DNA of 64,000 nt, taken from positions 47,548,001-47,612,000 of the forward strand of contig NC_134147.1 in assembly GCF_033958435.1 (NCBI RefSeq), in the 5' to 3' direction. Within the stretch, counting starts at the first letter, position 1; each line of letters opens with the position of its first letter. Both the position numbers and the translations under genes were made by a program. This document shows positions 1-11,427 of this stretch, in pieces. The stretch comes from Carettochelys insculpta (lineage: Eukaryota; Chordata; Testudines; Carettochelyidae). The notes below the pieces were generated by a model. It was not told the origin of the DNA. It saw only the letters and a program-made list of their open reading frames with translations, and ran no database searches.

Positions 1-241
1 TTGGGTCTGCTTTACACTTTCCACAGTCTTTCCCTTAAAGGTACAAATTGTTAGTTTGAAGGGATTGCTTACATTTAGGCTTTATTGTAACCAACACACA
101 TGCTTTGATTTGATCACTGCAAAAGAGCTCTTGTCACCGCCATATGCCATTTCCTGTCCCTGACCACAAGTCATTGGCAAGCAAGTTATGAAGAGCCTCT
201 AGTTAAAGACAAGCTGCTGATCAGGAGATTAGTGCTAATAT
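1..241. other. Unannotated AT-rich non-coding DNA
   Basis: No open reading frame, tRNA, repeat family or regulatory motif could be recognised here. It ends where a minus-strand CR1 tail begins. Confidence 0.5.
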
Positions 242-1335
242 AGAACCATAAAACACTAGAACTGGAAAGGGCCTGGAGATGACATCAAGTCCATTCCCCT
301 GCAGGTGTGGTAGGACCAAGCACCATCTAGATAATCCCTGACAGGTGTTTGTCTAGCCTGCTCTTGAAAACCCCAACTTCCACAACCTCCCTGTGTGATT
401 TATTCCAGTGCTTAACCATTGTGACAGGTAGGAAGCTTTTCCTAATGGCCAACCTAAACCTCCCATGCTGCAAGTTAAGCCCGTTGCTTCTTGTCCTGTC
501 ATCAGAGGCTAAGGAGAATTACACCCGTTTAGGTACTTGAAAGCTAATATCATATCCCCCCATCAGTCTTCACTTTTTCAAACTAAACAAACCCAGTTCT
601 TTCAGTCTTCACTCATAGGTCATGTTTTCTGGATGCTTAATAATTTTTTTTGCTCTTTTGTGGACATTCTCCAGTTTCTCCACATCTTTCGTGAAATATG
701 GTGCCCAGAGCTGGACACAATACTTCAGTTGAGGCCTAATCAGCACAGAGTAAAGCAGAAGAATTATTTCTTGTTTCTTGCTTACAACACTCCTGTTAAT
801 ACATCCCAGACTGTTCGCGCTTTTTTTTTCTTCTTTTGGCAACAGTGTCTCACCGTTGACTTATATTTAGTTTGTGGTCACTATGACCTCTAGATTCCTT
901 TCTGAAGTTCTCCTTCCCAGCTCCTAGACGTTCACTCTCCATCTTGTATGTGAGGAACTGATTGTTCTTTCCTAAGTGCAGTACTTTCTATTTGTTCTTG
1001 TCTCAGACCATTTCTCAAGTTTGTGCAGATCCTATCCTTCAAGGTACTTCCAACCTCTCCCAGCTTGGTACCATTTGCAAACTTCAGAAGCACACTCTTT
1101 ACTGAAGAGAGAGAACCCATCCCAAAACTGATCTCTGCAGAATCCCACTTAGGAACTTCCAGCATGGCTGTGAACCATTGATAACTGCTGTGTGAGTGTG
1201 GTTATTCAGTTTGTTATGCAGCAAATCCAAGCTGCTATGAGCCCAATGTTGTTTACTTTATTCTTGGAATTACTGAGTAACTCTGGTGTGTCTTGTATAT
1301 TTTAGTTCCCTAAAGGTAAAATTATCCTCCAGTCA
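242..1335 (-). mobile_element. CR1-type LINE, 3' half, antisense copy
   Basis: Read on the minus strand this stretch runs from a decayed reverse-transcriptase region into a CR1 3' UTR. The 3' end lies near 242, where the minus strand reads a 'ggacttgatg...ctttccagttct' type of ending followed by a degenerate octamer-like tail. That ending is the hallmark of CR1 retrotransposons of turtles and birds. The upstream limit near 1335 is set where the similarity I can recall fades. No 5' UTR or endonuclease is present, which is normal because CR1 copies are usually 5'-truncated. The family call is from recalled consensus, not a search. Confidence 0.75.
609..1165 (-). pseudogene. CR1 reverse-transcriptase C-terminal remnant
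   Basis: Two antisense reading-frame pieces belong to one decayed CR1 ORF2. The upstream piece (932-1165) carries KFANGTKLGEV. This aligns with the RT motif C context [10 protein letters not shown] of CR1, so the two catalytic aspartates read N-G here and the enzyme would be dead. The downstream piece (609-842) has LIRPQLKYCVQLWAP followed by a run of charged residues ending in KRAKKIIKH. That is the conserved C-terminal block of CR1 RT (R-P-x-L-E-Y-C-V-Q-x-W-x-P, then [10 protein letters not shown]). The pieces are in different frames, so frameshifts or indels separate them. The remnant is not expected to be translated. Confidence 0.75.
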
Positions 1336-1429
1336 ATGCCACTTTTGATGTGTTTATGTTGGTGGGAAGAACAGTATCACATCTGGATTCCCTTTAAGCT
1401 CATTCCAGAATCAAAGTTTCCCTGTTACA

Positions 1430-1640
1430 ATGGCTCCATTGGGTGAGGCAGTTAAGGCACCTTCCTTTCATAGCAACTGTATGCAAGGGAACAATGAGGC
1501 CAGCATCATATCTGACCACTTTTGCCTTCTGGTATCCATATTCCAGCTGGGTGATCAAGAGGTGGCCTTTCAGAGGGACTCAAACTTACCACCTAGTGAA
1601 TTACAGTGCAGCATCTTAACCACCCAGCCACTGCACTTCA
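1430..1640 (-). repeat. tRNA-derived SINE (antisense)
   Basis: On the minus strand an A-box-like TGGCTGGGTGGTTAAG (1615-1630) is followed about 40 bases later by a B-box-like GTTTGAGTCC (1576-1585). This is the spacing and order of an internal RNA polymerase III promoter in a tRNA-derived SINE. The body extends toward 1430 with no obvious LINE-like tail. The plus-strand 73-codon reading frame over it is incidental. The family is not identified. Confidence 0.5.
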
Positions 1641-2154
1641 TATTCTTCTGAAGCTAGACTCGGCCTTGCAATGATCTAGTTCCTCCCATGCTGGTGCTGA
1701 GTTTGATGTAGCAACTGTTACCCCCAAGTAAACTGAGACCAAAGCCCAGGGTACTGTACAACAGATTATTTTAACAGATTTTCCCCCCTGAATAAAGTCA
1801 ATACAAAGTAATTATTTTAACAGAAAAATAATAGGAGTGGGAGGAATGGCTGGCAATTTAGAACCATCTGCGACTGATAGTGCTGATTCAGCGTCTTTTA
1901 CAATAATAGGCTGTTACAACCCATGTCTCCGTATTCTCCTCTGAGTCCCTAACAGAAAAATGGGGAACCTCATGGTGCTGGCCCAAGGCCCACTGAGCTC
2001 TGCCAGTGTGAGCACATCCACCCATGCAGCCAGACCAAGGACCCTGCTCAACCTCCCACACGTATCCGGCTCAACCTGGGCTGATTTCCCTTGCCCTTCC
2101 CAAAGCTCCAGGCTGGCATTGCCACTTTCTGCCCTCTCTTCCACACTTACCTCC
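1641..2154. other. Non-coding DNA, nothing recognised
   Basis: The overlapping short reading frames around 1914-2242 on both strands have no recognisable domain or codon pattern. No repeat family was recognised. Confidence 0.4.
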
Positions 2155-2355
2155 ATGGCCTACTCGGGGTTACGCTCTGCTTTTTTTGGCAAAGCTGTGT
2201 ATTTGTCCAACTGACTCTTACCAGGTGGTGATCGGTTGGTAAAGCAAATGGGACAAATCCCAGTTTTGCCAAAAAAGTCGGAACGGCCGGGACAGAGCTT
2301 AAAAAAGGGACTGTGCTGGCCAAAACTGCACATATGGTCATCCTGCTTCTTCTCC
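2155..2355. repeat. Reptile DNA-element fragment ending in a GGTGACCAT-like terminus
   Basis: The segment includes 'gggacaaatcccagttttgcc' and ends 'aaaactgcacatatggtcatcc'. That ending closely parallels the right edge of the large block at 27.2-29.9 kb (aaaacaggatggatggtcacc). Both look like one end of a reptile inverted-terminus repeat whose terminus is GGTGACCAT. Only one end is visible here, so it is a fragment. Confidence 0.4.
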
Positions 2356-2775
2356 TTTTATAGAGCATCACCCTTGTCTTTGCCTGATGGAAATACCTCT
2401 TTGGGTTCTCTTTATCTGCTCAGCTTTGGTAGCAGAAATTCCATTTCTCTGAGGGACTGGTTCTCTTACTAAGAGGTGCTTCAGACACAGTCTTTGAATA
2501 TGTTCATGGGTTGGGATAAACCATGTTCTTATGGGGCTGGGGGAGCCATCATCTTTTATTTAGCATAAATGTAAACAAGTGACTGAAATCACAGCCATCT
2601 CTAAACCCAAAATATACATCTTCCCCCAAAACGAAGACAAATATAAGGGCTGCCCAAAAATCTGAATAACCTGGATGGAGGGCTTGCTGGATATTGTTTG
2701 GTCTGGGAGCATGGTGTGTGGGTGGGAAGCTAGAGTCAGATGCACCCTGGACAAGCACTGTGCATGACCCCAAAA
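2356..2775. other. Non-coding DNA, nothing recognised
   Basis: No coding, RNA or repeat signal was recognised. The antisense 91-codon frame at 2549-2824 has no domain and runs into the SINE that follows. Confidence 0.4.
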
Positions 2776-2990
2776 TTAGCTTGGGAGGCAGGGTTTGAGC
2801 CTTGGCCTTGTAAACCCAGGGCATTGTAAACTCAGGGTTGTGAGTTCAGTCATTGAGGAGGCCATTTAGGAGTCTGGGGCAAAGGAAAAACAGTCGGGGT
2901 TGGCGACATAGGTCCTGCTGTGAGTGCAGGCAGCTGGACTCGATGAGTTCTCAAGGTCTCTTCCAGTTCTATGGCATAGGTAAAAGGGTC
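2776..2990 (+). repeat. tRNA-derived SINE with CR1-like 3' tail
   Basis: A B-box-like element lies within 'gggttgtgagttcagtc' (2835-2851), a sequence typical of the turtle Pol III SINE. A weaker A-box candidate (TTAGCTTGGGAGG) sits at about 2776-2788. The 3' part (about 2915-2985) reads 'ctggactcgatga...aaggtctcttccagttctatgg', which is the CR1 3' end. Tortoise Pol III SINEs are known to carry a tail derived from a CR1-like LINE, which explains how they are copied by CR1 reverse transcriptase. The head-plus-tail structure seen here fits that family. Confidence 0.65.
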
Positions 2991-3564
2991 TTTCGTGAGA
3001 CTACCAAACTCCAGAGAGGCTTGCAGTGGTAAGCCAAGAAACTATCTCCTGTATATCTCCTTCCGGGCTGAAGCAGAAGGGACCGAGAATGTTCCCTGTA
3101 AATAAATAAGTGCACATCAAAGAAAATACTTGGCTCTGTGATCAGTTTTTCCTCCCAGCTGAAGAACCCTGAATTTGGCCAACTGCTTGAATCAAAGCAG
3201 TAGCAATATTGCACAAATGATGGCACTACTCGTCTTCAGGGGCAAGAGTCTACATAACCAAAATAAGCACCAAAGCTGGTGCTCACTGGTTGTCTTGTGG
3301 CCCATTTCAGCAGTGAATGGGCTTTGGCACAATGGTATCTACTTGCTTCAAAAGGTGGTCCCTTCCAAGCAAGGGCGAGGCATATTAGCCAGGCAGAATA
3401 TTTCACTGCTCACAATGTTCTAACTTCACTCAGGAATAAATAGATGTCTCCTGAGATTTATCTACCAAGAACTGCAAGGCCAAGCTCATTAGTTTTTCCA
3501 ATCAGAAAACAGTAACAAAAATTAATGGGAAAAATAGGTGTTTTCGTCTTCTCCTTGTCCCCTG
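2991..3564. other. Non-coding DNA, nothing recognised
   Basis: Short reading frames on both strands (2969-3226 minus, 3175-3423 plus) overlap each other and have no recognisable protein content. Confidence 0.4.
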
Positions 3565-3850
3565 AATCTTTCAAAGATTCCAGGACCAATGTGATCATCG
3601 TGTGTGATATGTACTGCACAAGCCATAGGACATCCTCAAAATAATTCCTACAGCAGATCTTTTAGACAGTCGATCTTGCTTTGAAAATCATCAGTAATAT
3701 AGAATCCACCCACACCTTTTGTAAATTGTTCTAATGGTTAATTACTCCCTCTGGTACAAATCCATGCCTTATCTGAAATTAAAATTTGTGTCATTTCAAC
3801 TTCCAGCTATTGTATTTTATATTAAATACCTTCTCGTATTCCAGTTTTTT
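3565..3850 (-). mobile_element. CR1-type LINE fragment (3' region, antisense)
   Basis: The plus strand reads 'ccaatgtgatcatcgtg', 'aaaataattcctacagcaga' and 'agaatccacccacaccttt', followed by 'ttgttctaatggttaatta'. These are successive pieces of a well-known reptile/bird CR1 3' region in reverse orientation. The extreme 3' tail is not clear. No catalytic motif is included. Confidence 0.65.
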
Positions 3851-6360
3851 CCAGGAAGAGAACAGTAAATGAATGTCAAAATGGGATTTTCCTTCCCAAA
3901 CCTCACTTTCACACCCCTGTTTCCTATTTTCCAACTGCTTTATTGTTGGAAAAAAGATGAGCTGTTTTAAAAAAAAGAGAGAGTGAGGCAAAACTCCCAA
4001 CAGCTCTAGAAAGTGTAAATATAGATTGCATATATTTGGCTTCCACAAATCAAAATTAAATGATGACCCTTTTTGTTTGAAACAAAAGTTTCCCTTTAGA
4101 CATTTTTGAAAAGGAAAAAAAAAAGGTTTTTTTTCATAATTCGCTTTTGAACTGTTTCATTTTATTTTGTCTCTAATAATCTTGAGGAAATACCCAGATT
4201 TTGTAATTAAAAAAATTCCTAGTGGAATTATTTTGTGGGGGAAACATAGCTTTGTTCTGCAAGAGATTTACAACCTTCTGTTCACTAAACATTTTTTCTG
4301 GTGAGTTCTAATAAAGCACCATCACCACGTTTCTGATACAGCACAGTTTTTTTCAATTCACAGTTCATAGTTGTTTAATAAGAACAGTCAGAGAATATTT
4401 GGGCCTTCAATTTTCCATTGGAATGTGAACATCTTTGAAAATTTCCCTTATTCACTGGGTAATTTGGCTAATGCACTCGTCAAGTTTGTTAAACAGTTCA
4501 GAGAGTTAATGTTTAGATTGTCATCTTTAAGCCTTTATAGACAACACCTGAGATTTTTCCCTCTCCCAAAGCATGTGTCAGATTCTCTGTAGACTCACCA
4601 GGACAACAGTCCAAATTAGAGTTCTGGTTCGATATAACAAAAATATGACAGCATTTATTAGGCACAGAGTTCAATGTCATGAATTAATACTGTATCTAGT
4701 GTATTTAAAATGGTAGATAAAATATTCATTGGTAAAAAAGCTTAATCAGATTCTGCATATGCAGTGTCCTACTTGCAGGGTGACTCTCATGAAAGGCAGA
4801 TGTACAAAATTAATCTGGGATGTGAAGAATAACTAAGGAATATGGCTTCTGAGTCTACTAGCATTTTTTTTTCAAATTTTGCATAATACACTGCTCTTCC
4901 AGGCTCTCGGGTTGTAGTTGGATCCAGGTGGAGCTTTCCCCAGTAAGGACCCCCTGTGGTTCTCGCAGATCTGATTACAGACCAGTGCTCTAGGTTAGGG
5001 GCAAGAGGGGTGCAAGGAAAGGCATACAGATTCAAAGTCTGCTGGATTGTGTTCAGCTTGGACTCTAAAGGATATCTCACAAGCAGGCCTGCTGAGCTAC
5101 TGAGTATATAAGAATAAATAGGACTGCTTTTGAGCTTCAGAAAGGAGATAGACTTCAAATAATTGGCAAGGGAATATTTAGACTGACAGCATCAGGGTAG
5201 TTACATACAATTTGATTTTCTTTAAATATTGTAACCAGTCTTATCTGATTCCACTTTAAGGCTTGATTTGAGCAGTGGTTTCCCATAGCAGCTTTAACCC
5301 TTGGGCTTCAGAAAAAACAGCTTTAATTTACAATTCTTAATCATAGGTAATGATCAAAAGAATCCATCAGTCTCTTGCAACCCAGAACTACAGAAGTGTG
5401 TGTTTGTTGTGGGTGTTGTAGGTACATGTGTGGGTGTGTATACATGCACAAACACGTACAAGTACATAGATATGAATGAGAGACAGGCTAATTACCAAAC
5501 CATTCGGCTAATGTTTATTTTCATCTTACTGAATGCCTATCAGGGCAGCCTGAGCTATCTGGCTGTGGAGGCAAGAGGCAAGCAATCACAGTAAAATGGT
5601 GCGGATGGTGGGAACTGGGCTCAGGAGTACAATTTAACTTGTCAGTTTATATAGACATAAAGCTTCGTTGTTGTGCACAGCCACAACTGGCTTTTTAAAA
5701 GTCTATTTCCCTCCTGATGATGTGAAAATCTGGTACCCTCTCTCCTACTGCTCTCCAGCTCTCAAATGTATTGAATGGTATTATATTTACTGTAAACAGC
5801 ACATAGGTTCTGCAATAGCTTGGGATAGATGGATTTCTGCAGTGAGCTGCTTCAGTATTCTGTCCTAATTGGCCCTCATCTCTGGAGCTGCTAGATTTTC
5901 ATATTGAAAATGTGATGCCTCCTGATGCACAAGCAAGAAGTAGCAGTGCAGATGCCAGGGTGATGGACACAATGTGAAAAAACTAAGCAGAGGAACACAA
6001 CTGAAAAGGTTGGAAATAGCTTCATGTTTTGTTAAGTTCGTGTTTAAAAACCAAAGGAAATAGACAAAATTTTAAATGGTAGATGTTAATGATGGCTAAC
6101 AAAATCAGGCTTAGTTTTCACTCAGGAGCTAATTCTTCAAGGAAGTTAGAACTGAGGAAAGGTATGTACGGTATATCATTACCTTAATATCTTAAACTGC
6201 TTGCTACATTTTTTTCCTCCATACACTTTATCTGTCCTTGCCTTTCCACATCATACACTCTGGGGCCAGGGCCATGTCTGGAAAGCACCTCTGTGTTCAG
6301 AATGCCACTCGGCTGCATTTACCACTATTGCAATCTAAATAATTGGTAACTTTGTGCATG
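3851..6360. other. Long AT-rich interval without recognised genes
   Basis: The interval holds homopolymer A and T runs and a TG/TACA-rich low-complexity patch near 5395-5475. Its reading frames (the longest, 123 codons, is antisense at 4787-5158) show no domain, signal peptide or codon periodicity that I can defend. No splice-site-flanked coding block was seen. Confidence 0.45.
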
Positions 6361-6391
6361 AGAGAGAGAGAGAGAGAGGTGGGGGGGGGGG
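6361..6391. repeat. (AG)n microsatellite followed by G-run
   Basis: About nine AG units run directly into a run of ten or more G with a single T interruption. This is simple-sequence DNA. Confidence 0.9.
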
Positions 6392-6439
6392 CTCATCTCA
6401 TCTCTCTTCTTCCCTTTTTAGTCCTCTCTGAAGTCATGC

Positions 6440-6660
6440 CATGTATATGTACCTATCTACTACTGTAGCACCTGGGCATCGCATTAACGACTCTGACTGT
6501 AATGTCATGGCGCCCTTGTCTGGCAGGGAAGTGTTATCACCCTTTTACAACTGGGGAACAGCATTACAGAGAGGAAGGGACTGACCTACGGCTGCCTGGG
6601 GAGAGCCAGGAACAGAACTTTAATCACTAGAGCCTCCCATTCTTCCTCCTGTTGGCCTGT
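6440..6660 (+). repeat. MIR / CORE-SINE-like repeat
   Basis: The core reads 'cacccttttacaactgggga', then 'acagagaggaagggactgac', then a 'gccaggaacagaactttaat' stretch. This parallels the MIR consensus order: 'ccattttacagatgaggaa', 'cagagaggttaagtaacttgcc', 'gagccgggattcgaaccc'. MIR-type CORE-SINEs are ancient and shared across amniotes, so strong divergence is expected. The ends are approximate. Confidence 0.6.
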
Positions 6661-7449
6661 GGTGCTCCTATTTACAGTCCACTGCTCTCTGGATCCATTG
6701 CTAACAGGCCTTGTTTGCTTCACACCTCCCTGACAACCAATGTGCTCTTTGTTAAAACAGGACGTATGGTGCCTCCCCATGACCCTTCCCCTGTTGTTGA
6801 AGCCATATCACCTACAGCTCACATAAATTGAGATGGTTGTACTCATGCATTTGCGGTAGTATTCCGATTCCTCTATCCTTTCTATAAGTAGTCTGTGACA
6901 GTGTGCAAGAATGGAAGCCTGAGTCAGCACTACATTCACAGGCAATACAGATTGGAGCTGACTAAGCAAAGTTGTGCCTAATGTGTTGGTGGGGAAGGGC
7001 AGAAAGGCTAATTAGGCCATTAGCCAGAGCCCCCAGCTCGGTAAACAGAGCAGGGAAGCAAGCAGTAAGAGGAGCGAGAGCTTGGTTTCCCCTCTTTTTA
7101 AAAGGAGATAGCTAAGTTATGAAGGTGGTGGGATTCAATTATAAACAAACAGCACAAGGTGTTGGATCAGCACAAGGGTCTCTGAGTAGTTTGCCGACCA
7201 AGACAGAAGGAGAACCAAGGAGACCCTGTTATAGAGTCCCAAATAATGAAGTCAGGCTGTTTAGTTACCTCAGGCATCTGGTAAGTTTTTAAGGATGACT
7301 GCCACACACATAAAAAGCCTGATTTTTAATTTTAAATCCCACAAATATTTTTGGGAATAATACCTACATTTCTCACTAAATGGGAGATGGATGTGTGGCT
7401 ATGTGGAATACACAGTCATGTATCATCTGTCTGATTTTCAGAATTACTG
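6661..7449. other. Non-coding DNA, nothing recognised
   Basis: No coding or repeat signal was recognised, other than a weak 'ggattcaattataaacaaac' AT-rich patch. Confidence 0.4.
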
Positions 7450-7700
7450 GACACAGAGTTGAACACAGCTTGTTGGGGAAGAGTCAGCACTAATCTATTA
7501 GAATTATTTCAGGGGGTCAACAGACATGGGGACAGGCATGATCCAGTACATAGAGTATAGCTGGACTGTTAGACTTTGGCAAAGTCTCTCACCACAAGCT
7601 TTTAAGTAAAGCAAATATCAATGGATGAGAGGGAAGGTCCTCTCATGGATCAATAACTGCTTAAAAGATAGGAAACAAAGGGCAAGAATTGACCACACTG
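7450..7700 (+). mobile_element. CR1 reverse-transcriptase fragment (sense)
   Basis: Within 7558-7690 the sequence matches the order of the CR1 RT motif A region and what follows. 'gttagactttggcaaagtct' corresponds to LDFGK-type motif A (canonical LDFSKAFD). It is followed by a stretch equivalent to 'ggaggatcctctcatggatt...aactgcttaaaagataggaaacaaagggc'. No reading frame survives. The piece is isolated, with no 3' tail nearby, so it is a small broken remnant. Confidence 0.55.
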
Positions 7701-8762
7701 GTCTATATCCCTTCCCTTTCTCTTTGTGCTGTAGTCAGAGAGTGAACTCTTTGGGGTAGGGGGCATTCTTTTGTTCCATATCTATATGATGCCTCATAAA
7801 ATGGTACACAACTCAATGACTCAGGCTTCTAGACCCTACCGTAATCCAGGGATAAAAAATAATGCAAAAGAAAGGGCCCATGCACCTAGATCATCTTGCA
7901 GGGCCAGGGCCATATTGCAAGGTAACACCTTGATTTCATGGAATTATTTTTGTGTTTATTAAACTAAAAGGGTTACAGAGAAACCAGAAGGAAACATCTG
8001 AATCCAGTGTGTTCAGCTGAGTCACAGCATTCCTTTGTTACTGTGAAGTACTGCAGGTAACACTGGCATGCTAGAGCTCTACAGGGTAGCCTCCCAGTGT
8101 TAAAGACTATGGACTTGGCAAATGTAAAGTGGTCACTTTCTCTGGCATTGTAGGGGCAGTCCCCAGGGAATAGTCAAGTGGGTTGGAGAGCCAGAAAGTC
8201 ATCTAAAAGGGAACAGTAAAGCAACAACAGTAGATGATGTGAAAGCCTGACCGCAGATGTCAATGGGCACAAAGTCAACATCAGGATACCTCGCAAGACA
8301 TTGGAAGCCTGTTTCATGTTCTTGTGAAAGGTGCTTTCTTGAAGACTATTTTTTTAAAAATTCGGAGTCTCTCAAATTTGCGCCAGAAGCCTGGGTCTGG
8401 GTGGGAAAGCAACAAGCTCTGAGAGGAATATGGACTCTTCAGACAGCTCAGATTCGTTAGGTCACCATAATACTCCTAAAGAGAACTGGAATGGTTGAAA
8501 GCAAAAGCCTGTATCAGGTAAGCATGTATCCAAAAGTTTTGCTTCCGAAGCGCCTAAGGACATGATGTTTCCTGACCAAGGCATTTCTATTAGCATGGCT
8601 GCTGATTGGGAAATGCAATGTGCACCAAGGTCCTCATCTAAAGTCATGCTTTCCATTAAGGAAACACCCACAGATTCTTACCATCAATGTCTTTCCTGTG
8701 GTTTTCTGTGTCAATACTCGTTAGACTTCAGTACACCATTTACCTGTGATGTTTCATTTCCT
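7701..8762. other. Non-coding DNA, nothing recognised
   Basis: Small frames (for example 8257-8460) show no domain. The interval ends at the truncated 5' end of the large CR1 copy. Confidence 0.4.
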
Positions 8763-8789
8763 GGTTTGCAATAATAAACTGTTCAGGAA

Positions 8790-9396
8790 GGACAGACGGG
8801 GAGAAAAGGAGGAGGAGTAGCGCTCTATGTGAGGGAGCAGTATGATTGCTCAGAGCTCCAGTATGAGGAACGAGAAAATTCAGTTGAGTGTCTTTGGGTT
8901 AAACTTAGAGGCAAAAGTAACAAAGGTGATGGTGTAGTTGGTGTCTGCTATAGACTGCCAGATCAGGGAGATGAGATAGATGAGGCTTTTTTCGGACAGC
9001 TAAGTGAAGCTTCCAAATCACAGGCCCTGGTTCTCATGGCAGACATTAGTCATCCGGACATTTGTTGGGAGACCAATACATCAGCACACAGACAATCCAG
9101 GAAGTTTTTGGAGAATGTTGGGATAACTTCTTGGTACAAGTGCTGAAGGAACTGACCAGGGGCCATGCGCAACCTGACCTGCTGTTCACAAACAGGGAAG
9201 AACTAGTAGGAGAAATAGAAGCGGGAGGAATCCTGGGCTGCAGCGACCATGAGATCGTAGATTTCAGGATCCGGACAAAAGGAAGAAAGGTGAGCAGTAA
9301 CATACAGACCCTTGATTTCAGGAGAGCAGACTTTGACTCCCTGAGAGAACTGATGAGCAGGATCCCTTGGGAAACAAAGATGAAGAAGTCTTACTG
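8790..9396 (+). pseudogene. CR1 APE-type endonuclease remnant
   Basis: The reading starts with GGGVALYVRE just upstream of 8829, a signature of the CR1 endonuclease core. It continues through GVVGVCYRLP and reaches LMADISHPDICW. There the conserved catalytic GDFN motif reads ADIS (about 9039-9050), so two catalytic positions are changed. A frameshift near 9110 moves the reading to the frame of 9062-9397. That frame carries the HGRAQPDLLFTN-like block and GCSDHEIVDFRI, retaining the catalytic S-D-H (9242-9250). The N-terminal part of the endonuclease is absent. The protein would nick target DNA to prime reverse transcription in an intact element; this copy cannot. Confidence 0.85.
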
Positions 9397-11342
9397 AAGG
9401 CACAGGAACAAACCATCCCGCTACATAGTAAGAAATGCAAACATGGTAGGCAACCAGCTTGGCTTAATGGGGAAATCCTTAGTCAGCTTAAACTCAAAAA
9501 GGATTCATACAAGAAATGGAAACGTGGACAGTTGCCTAAGGAGGAGTATAAACATACAGCTGGCAAATGCCAGGCAGTAATCAGGAAAGCGAAAGCACAA
9601 TTGGAACTGCAGCTGGCAAGGGATGTGAAGAGTAACAAGAAGGGTTTCTACAGGCATGTTAACAATAAACAGGTTATCAGAGAAGGTGTGGGGCCGTTAC
9701 TGAATGAGGGAGGTAACCTGGTGACAGATGATGTAGGAAAAGCTGAAGTACTCAATGCTTTTTTTGCCTCAGTCTTCACGGACAAAGTCAGCTTCCACAT
9801 GGTGGTCCTAGACACTGCAGTATGTGAAGGTGGAGGGCAGCCATCTGTGGGGAAAGAACAAGTTCTGAGCTATCTAGAAAAACTAGATGTACACAAATCC
9901 ATGAGTCTGGACTTAATGCACCTGACGGTACAGAGGGAATTGGCAAAGGTCATTGCTGAACCTTTGGCCATTATCCTTGAAGACTCTTGGAGTGTGGGGG
10001 AGATACCGGATGACTAGAAGAAGGCAAACATAATGCCCATCTTTAAATAAGGAAAGGTCAATCCAGAGAACTATAGACCCCTCAGCCTTACCCTCAGTCC
10101 CTGGGAAAATAATGGAGGGAATCCTCAAGGAATCCATTTTGGAGCACTTGGAAGAAGGGAAAGTGATCAAAAGCAGCCAACATGGATTCACCAGGGGCAA
10201 GTCCTGCCTGACCAATCTGATTAGCTTCTATGAAAATGTAACAAGCTCTGTGGATATGGGGAAGTCAGTGGATGGGATATACCTTGACTTCAGCAAGGCT
10301 TTTGACATGGTCTCCCACAACATTCTTGTCCCTAAGTTCAGGAAATATGGATTGGCTCCTTGGACTATAAGATGGATAGAAAGCTGGCTTGATGGTCGGG
10401 CCCAATGGGTAGTGGTCCATGGCTCAATATCTGGATGGCGGTTGGTTTCAAGTGGAGTGCTGCATGGCTCGGTTCTGGGGCCAGTGTTATTCAACATCTT
10501 TATTAATGACCTGGATGAGGGATTGGATTGCACCCTCAGCAAAGTTTGCAGATGACACAAAACTAGGGGGGAGGTAGATACATTGGAAGGTAAAGAGAGA
10601 ATCCAGAGTGACCTGGATAAATTGGAGGACTGGACCAAAAGAAATCTGATGTGGTTCAACAAGGAGAATCTTGCACCTGGGGTGGAAGAATCCCAAGCAT
10701 TGTTACAGGCTGGGGACCGACTGGCTCAGCAGCAGTACGATGGAAAGGGAGCGAGGGGTTATGGTGGATGAAAGACTGGATATGAATAAACAGTGTGCCC
10801 TTGTAGCCAAGAAGGCTAATGGCATACTGGGGTGCATATAGGAGGAGCATTTCGGGCAGATCTAGAGAAGTGGTTGTTCCCCTCTATTTGGCACTGGTGA
10901 GGCCACATCTTGAATATTGTGTCCAGTTTTGGGCCCCCCCCAGTATAAAAATGATGTGCATTTACTGGAGTAGGTTCAGCGGAGGGCAACAAAAATGATT
11001 AAGGGGCTGGAGCACAAGACCTTTGAGGATAGGCTGAGTGATTTGTGCTTGTTTAGTTTACAAAAGAGACGACTGAGGGATGATTTAATAGCAGCCCTCA
11101 ACTTACTGAATAGGAGCTCCAAGGAGGAGGGTGAGATACTGTTCTCAGTGGTGTCAGATGGCAGAAGAAGGAGTAATGGTCTGAAGTTGAAGAGGGAGAG
11201 GTGTAGGTTGGATATTAGGAAAAACTACTTCACCAGAAGGGTGGTGACGCATTGGAATGCGTTGCCAATAGAGGTGGTGGATTCTCCATTCCTTGAGGCT
11301 TTTAAGTCCCAGCTTGACAAGGCTCTGGCTGGGATGACTTAG
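9397..11342 (+). pseudogene. CR1 reverse transcriptase remnant
   Basis: After a lysine-rich linker (RQPAWLNGEILSQLKLKKD... LNAFFASVFTDK, frame of 9367-10017) a stop at 10015-10017 and a frame change precede the RT. Finger motif [14 protein letters not shown] and motif [10 protein letters not shown] (about 10280) are intact. Motif B reads [11 protein letters not shown] (about 10451) where CR1 normally has QGSVLGP. Motif C, FADD, is intact at 10545-10556 but in a different frame from motif B, so a one- or two-base indel separates them. The C-terminal block resumes at 10995-11342 and ends in FKSQLDKALAGMT followed by TAG, as in other CR1 ORF2 proteins. The parts are recognisable, but no single protein can be made. 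Confidence 0.87.
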
Positions 11343-11427
11343 TGGGGGTTGATCCCACTTGAAGCAGGGGGGCTGGACTAGATGACCTCCTGAGGTCCCT
11401 TCCAGCCCTATGATTCTGTGATTATCA

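Larger units (their letters stand above)
8763..11427 (+). mobile_element. CR1 LINE, near-complete ORF2 plus 3' UTR
   Basis: This is the most complete retrotransposon in the window. It starts abruptly inside the endonuclease, so 5'-truncated, and continues through linker, reverse transcriptase and C-terminal block. It ends in a CR1 3' UTR with 'ggactagatgacctcctgag' and the terminal 'atgattctgtgattatc', which matches the short ATTCTRTG-type repeat at CR1 3' ends. Several frameshifts break ORF2. CR1 elements move by target-primed reverse transcription and usually leave 5'-truncated copies without clear target duplications. I saw none here. Confidence 0.88.

Noticed and set aside
4787..5158. 123-codon minus-strand frame
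   Set aside because: Looks like ordinary chance coding capacity; no homology recognised.
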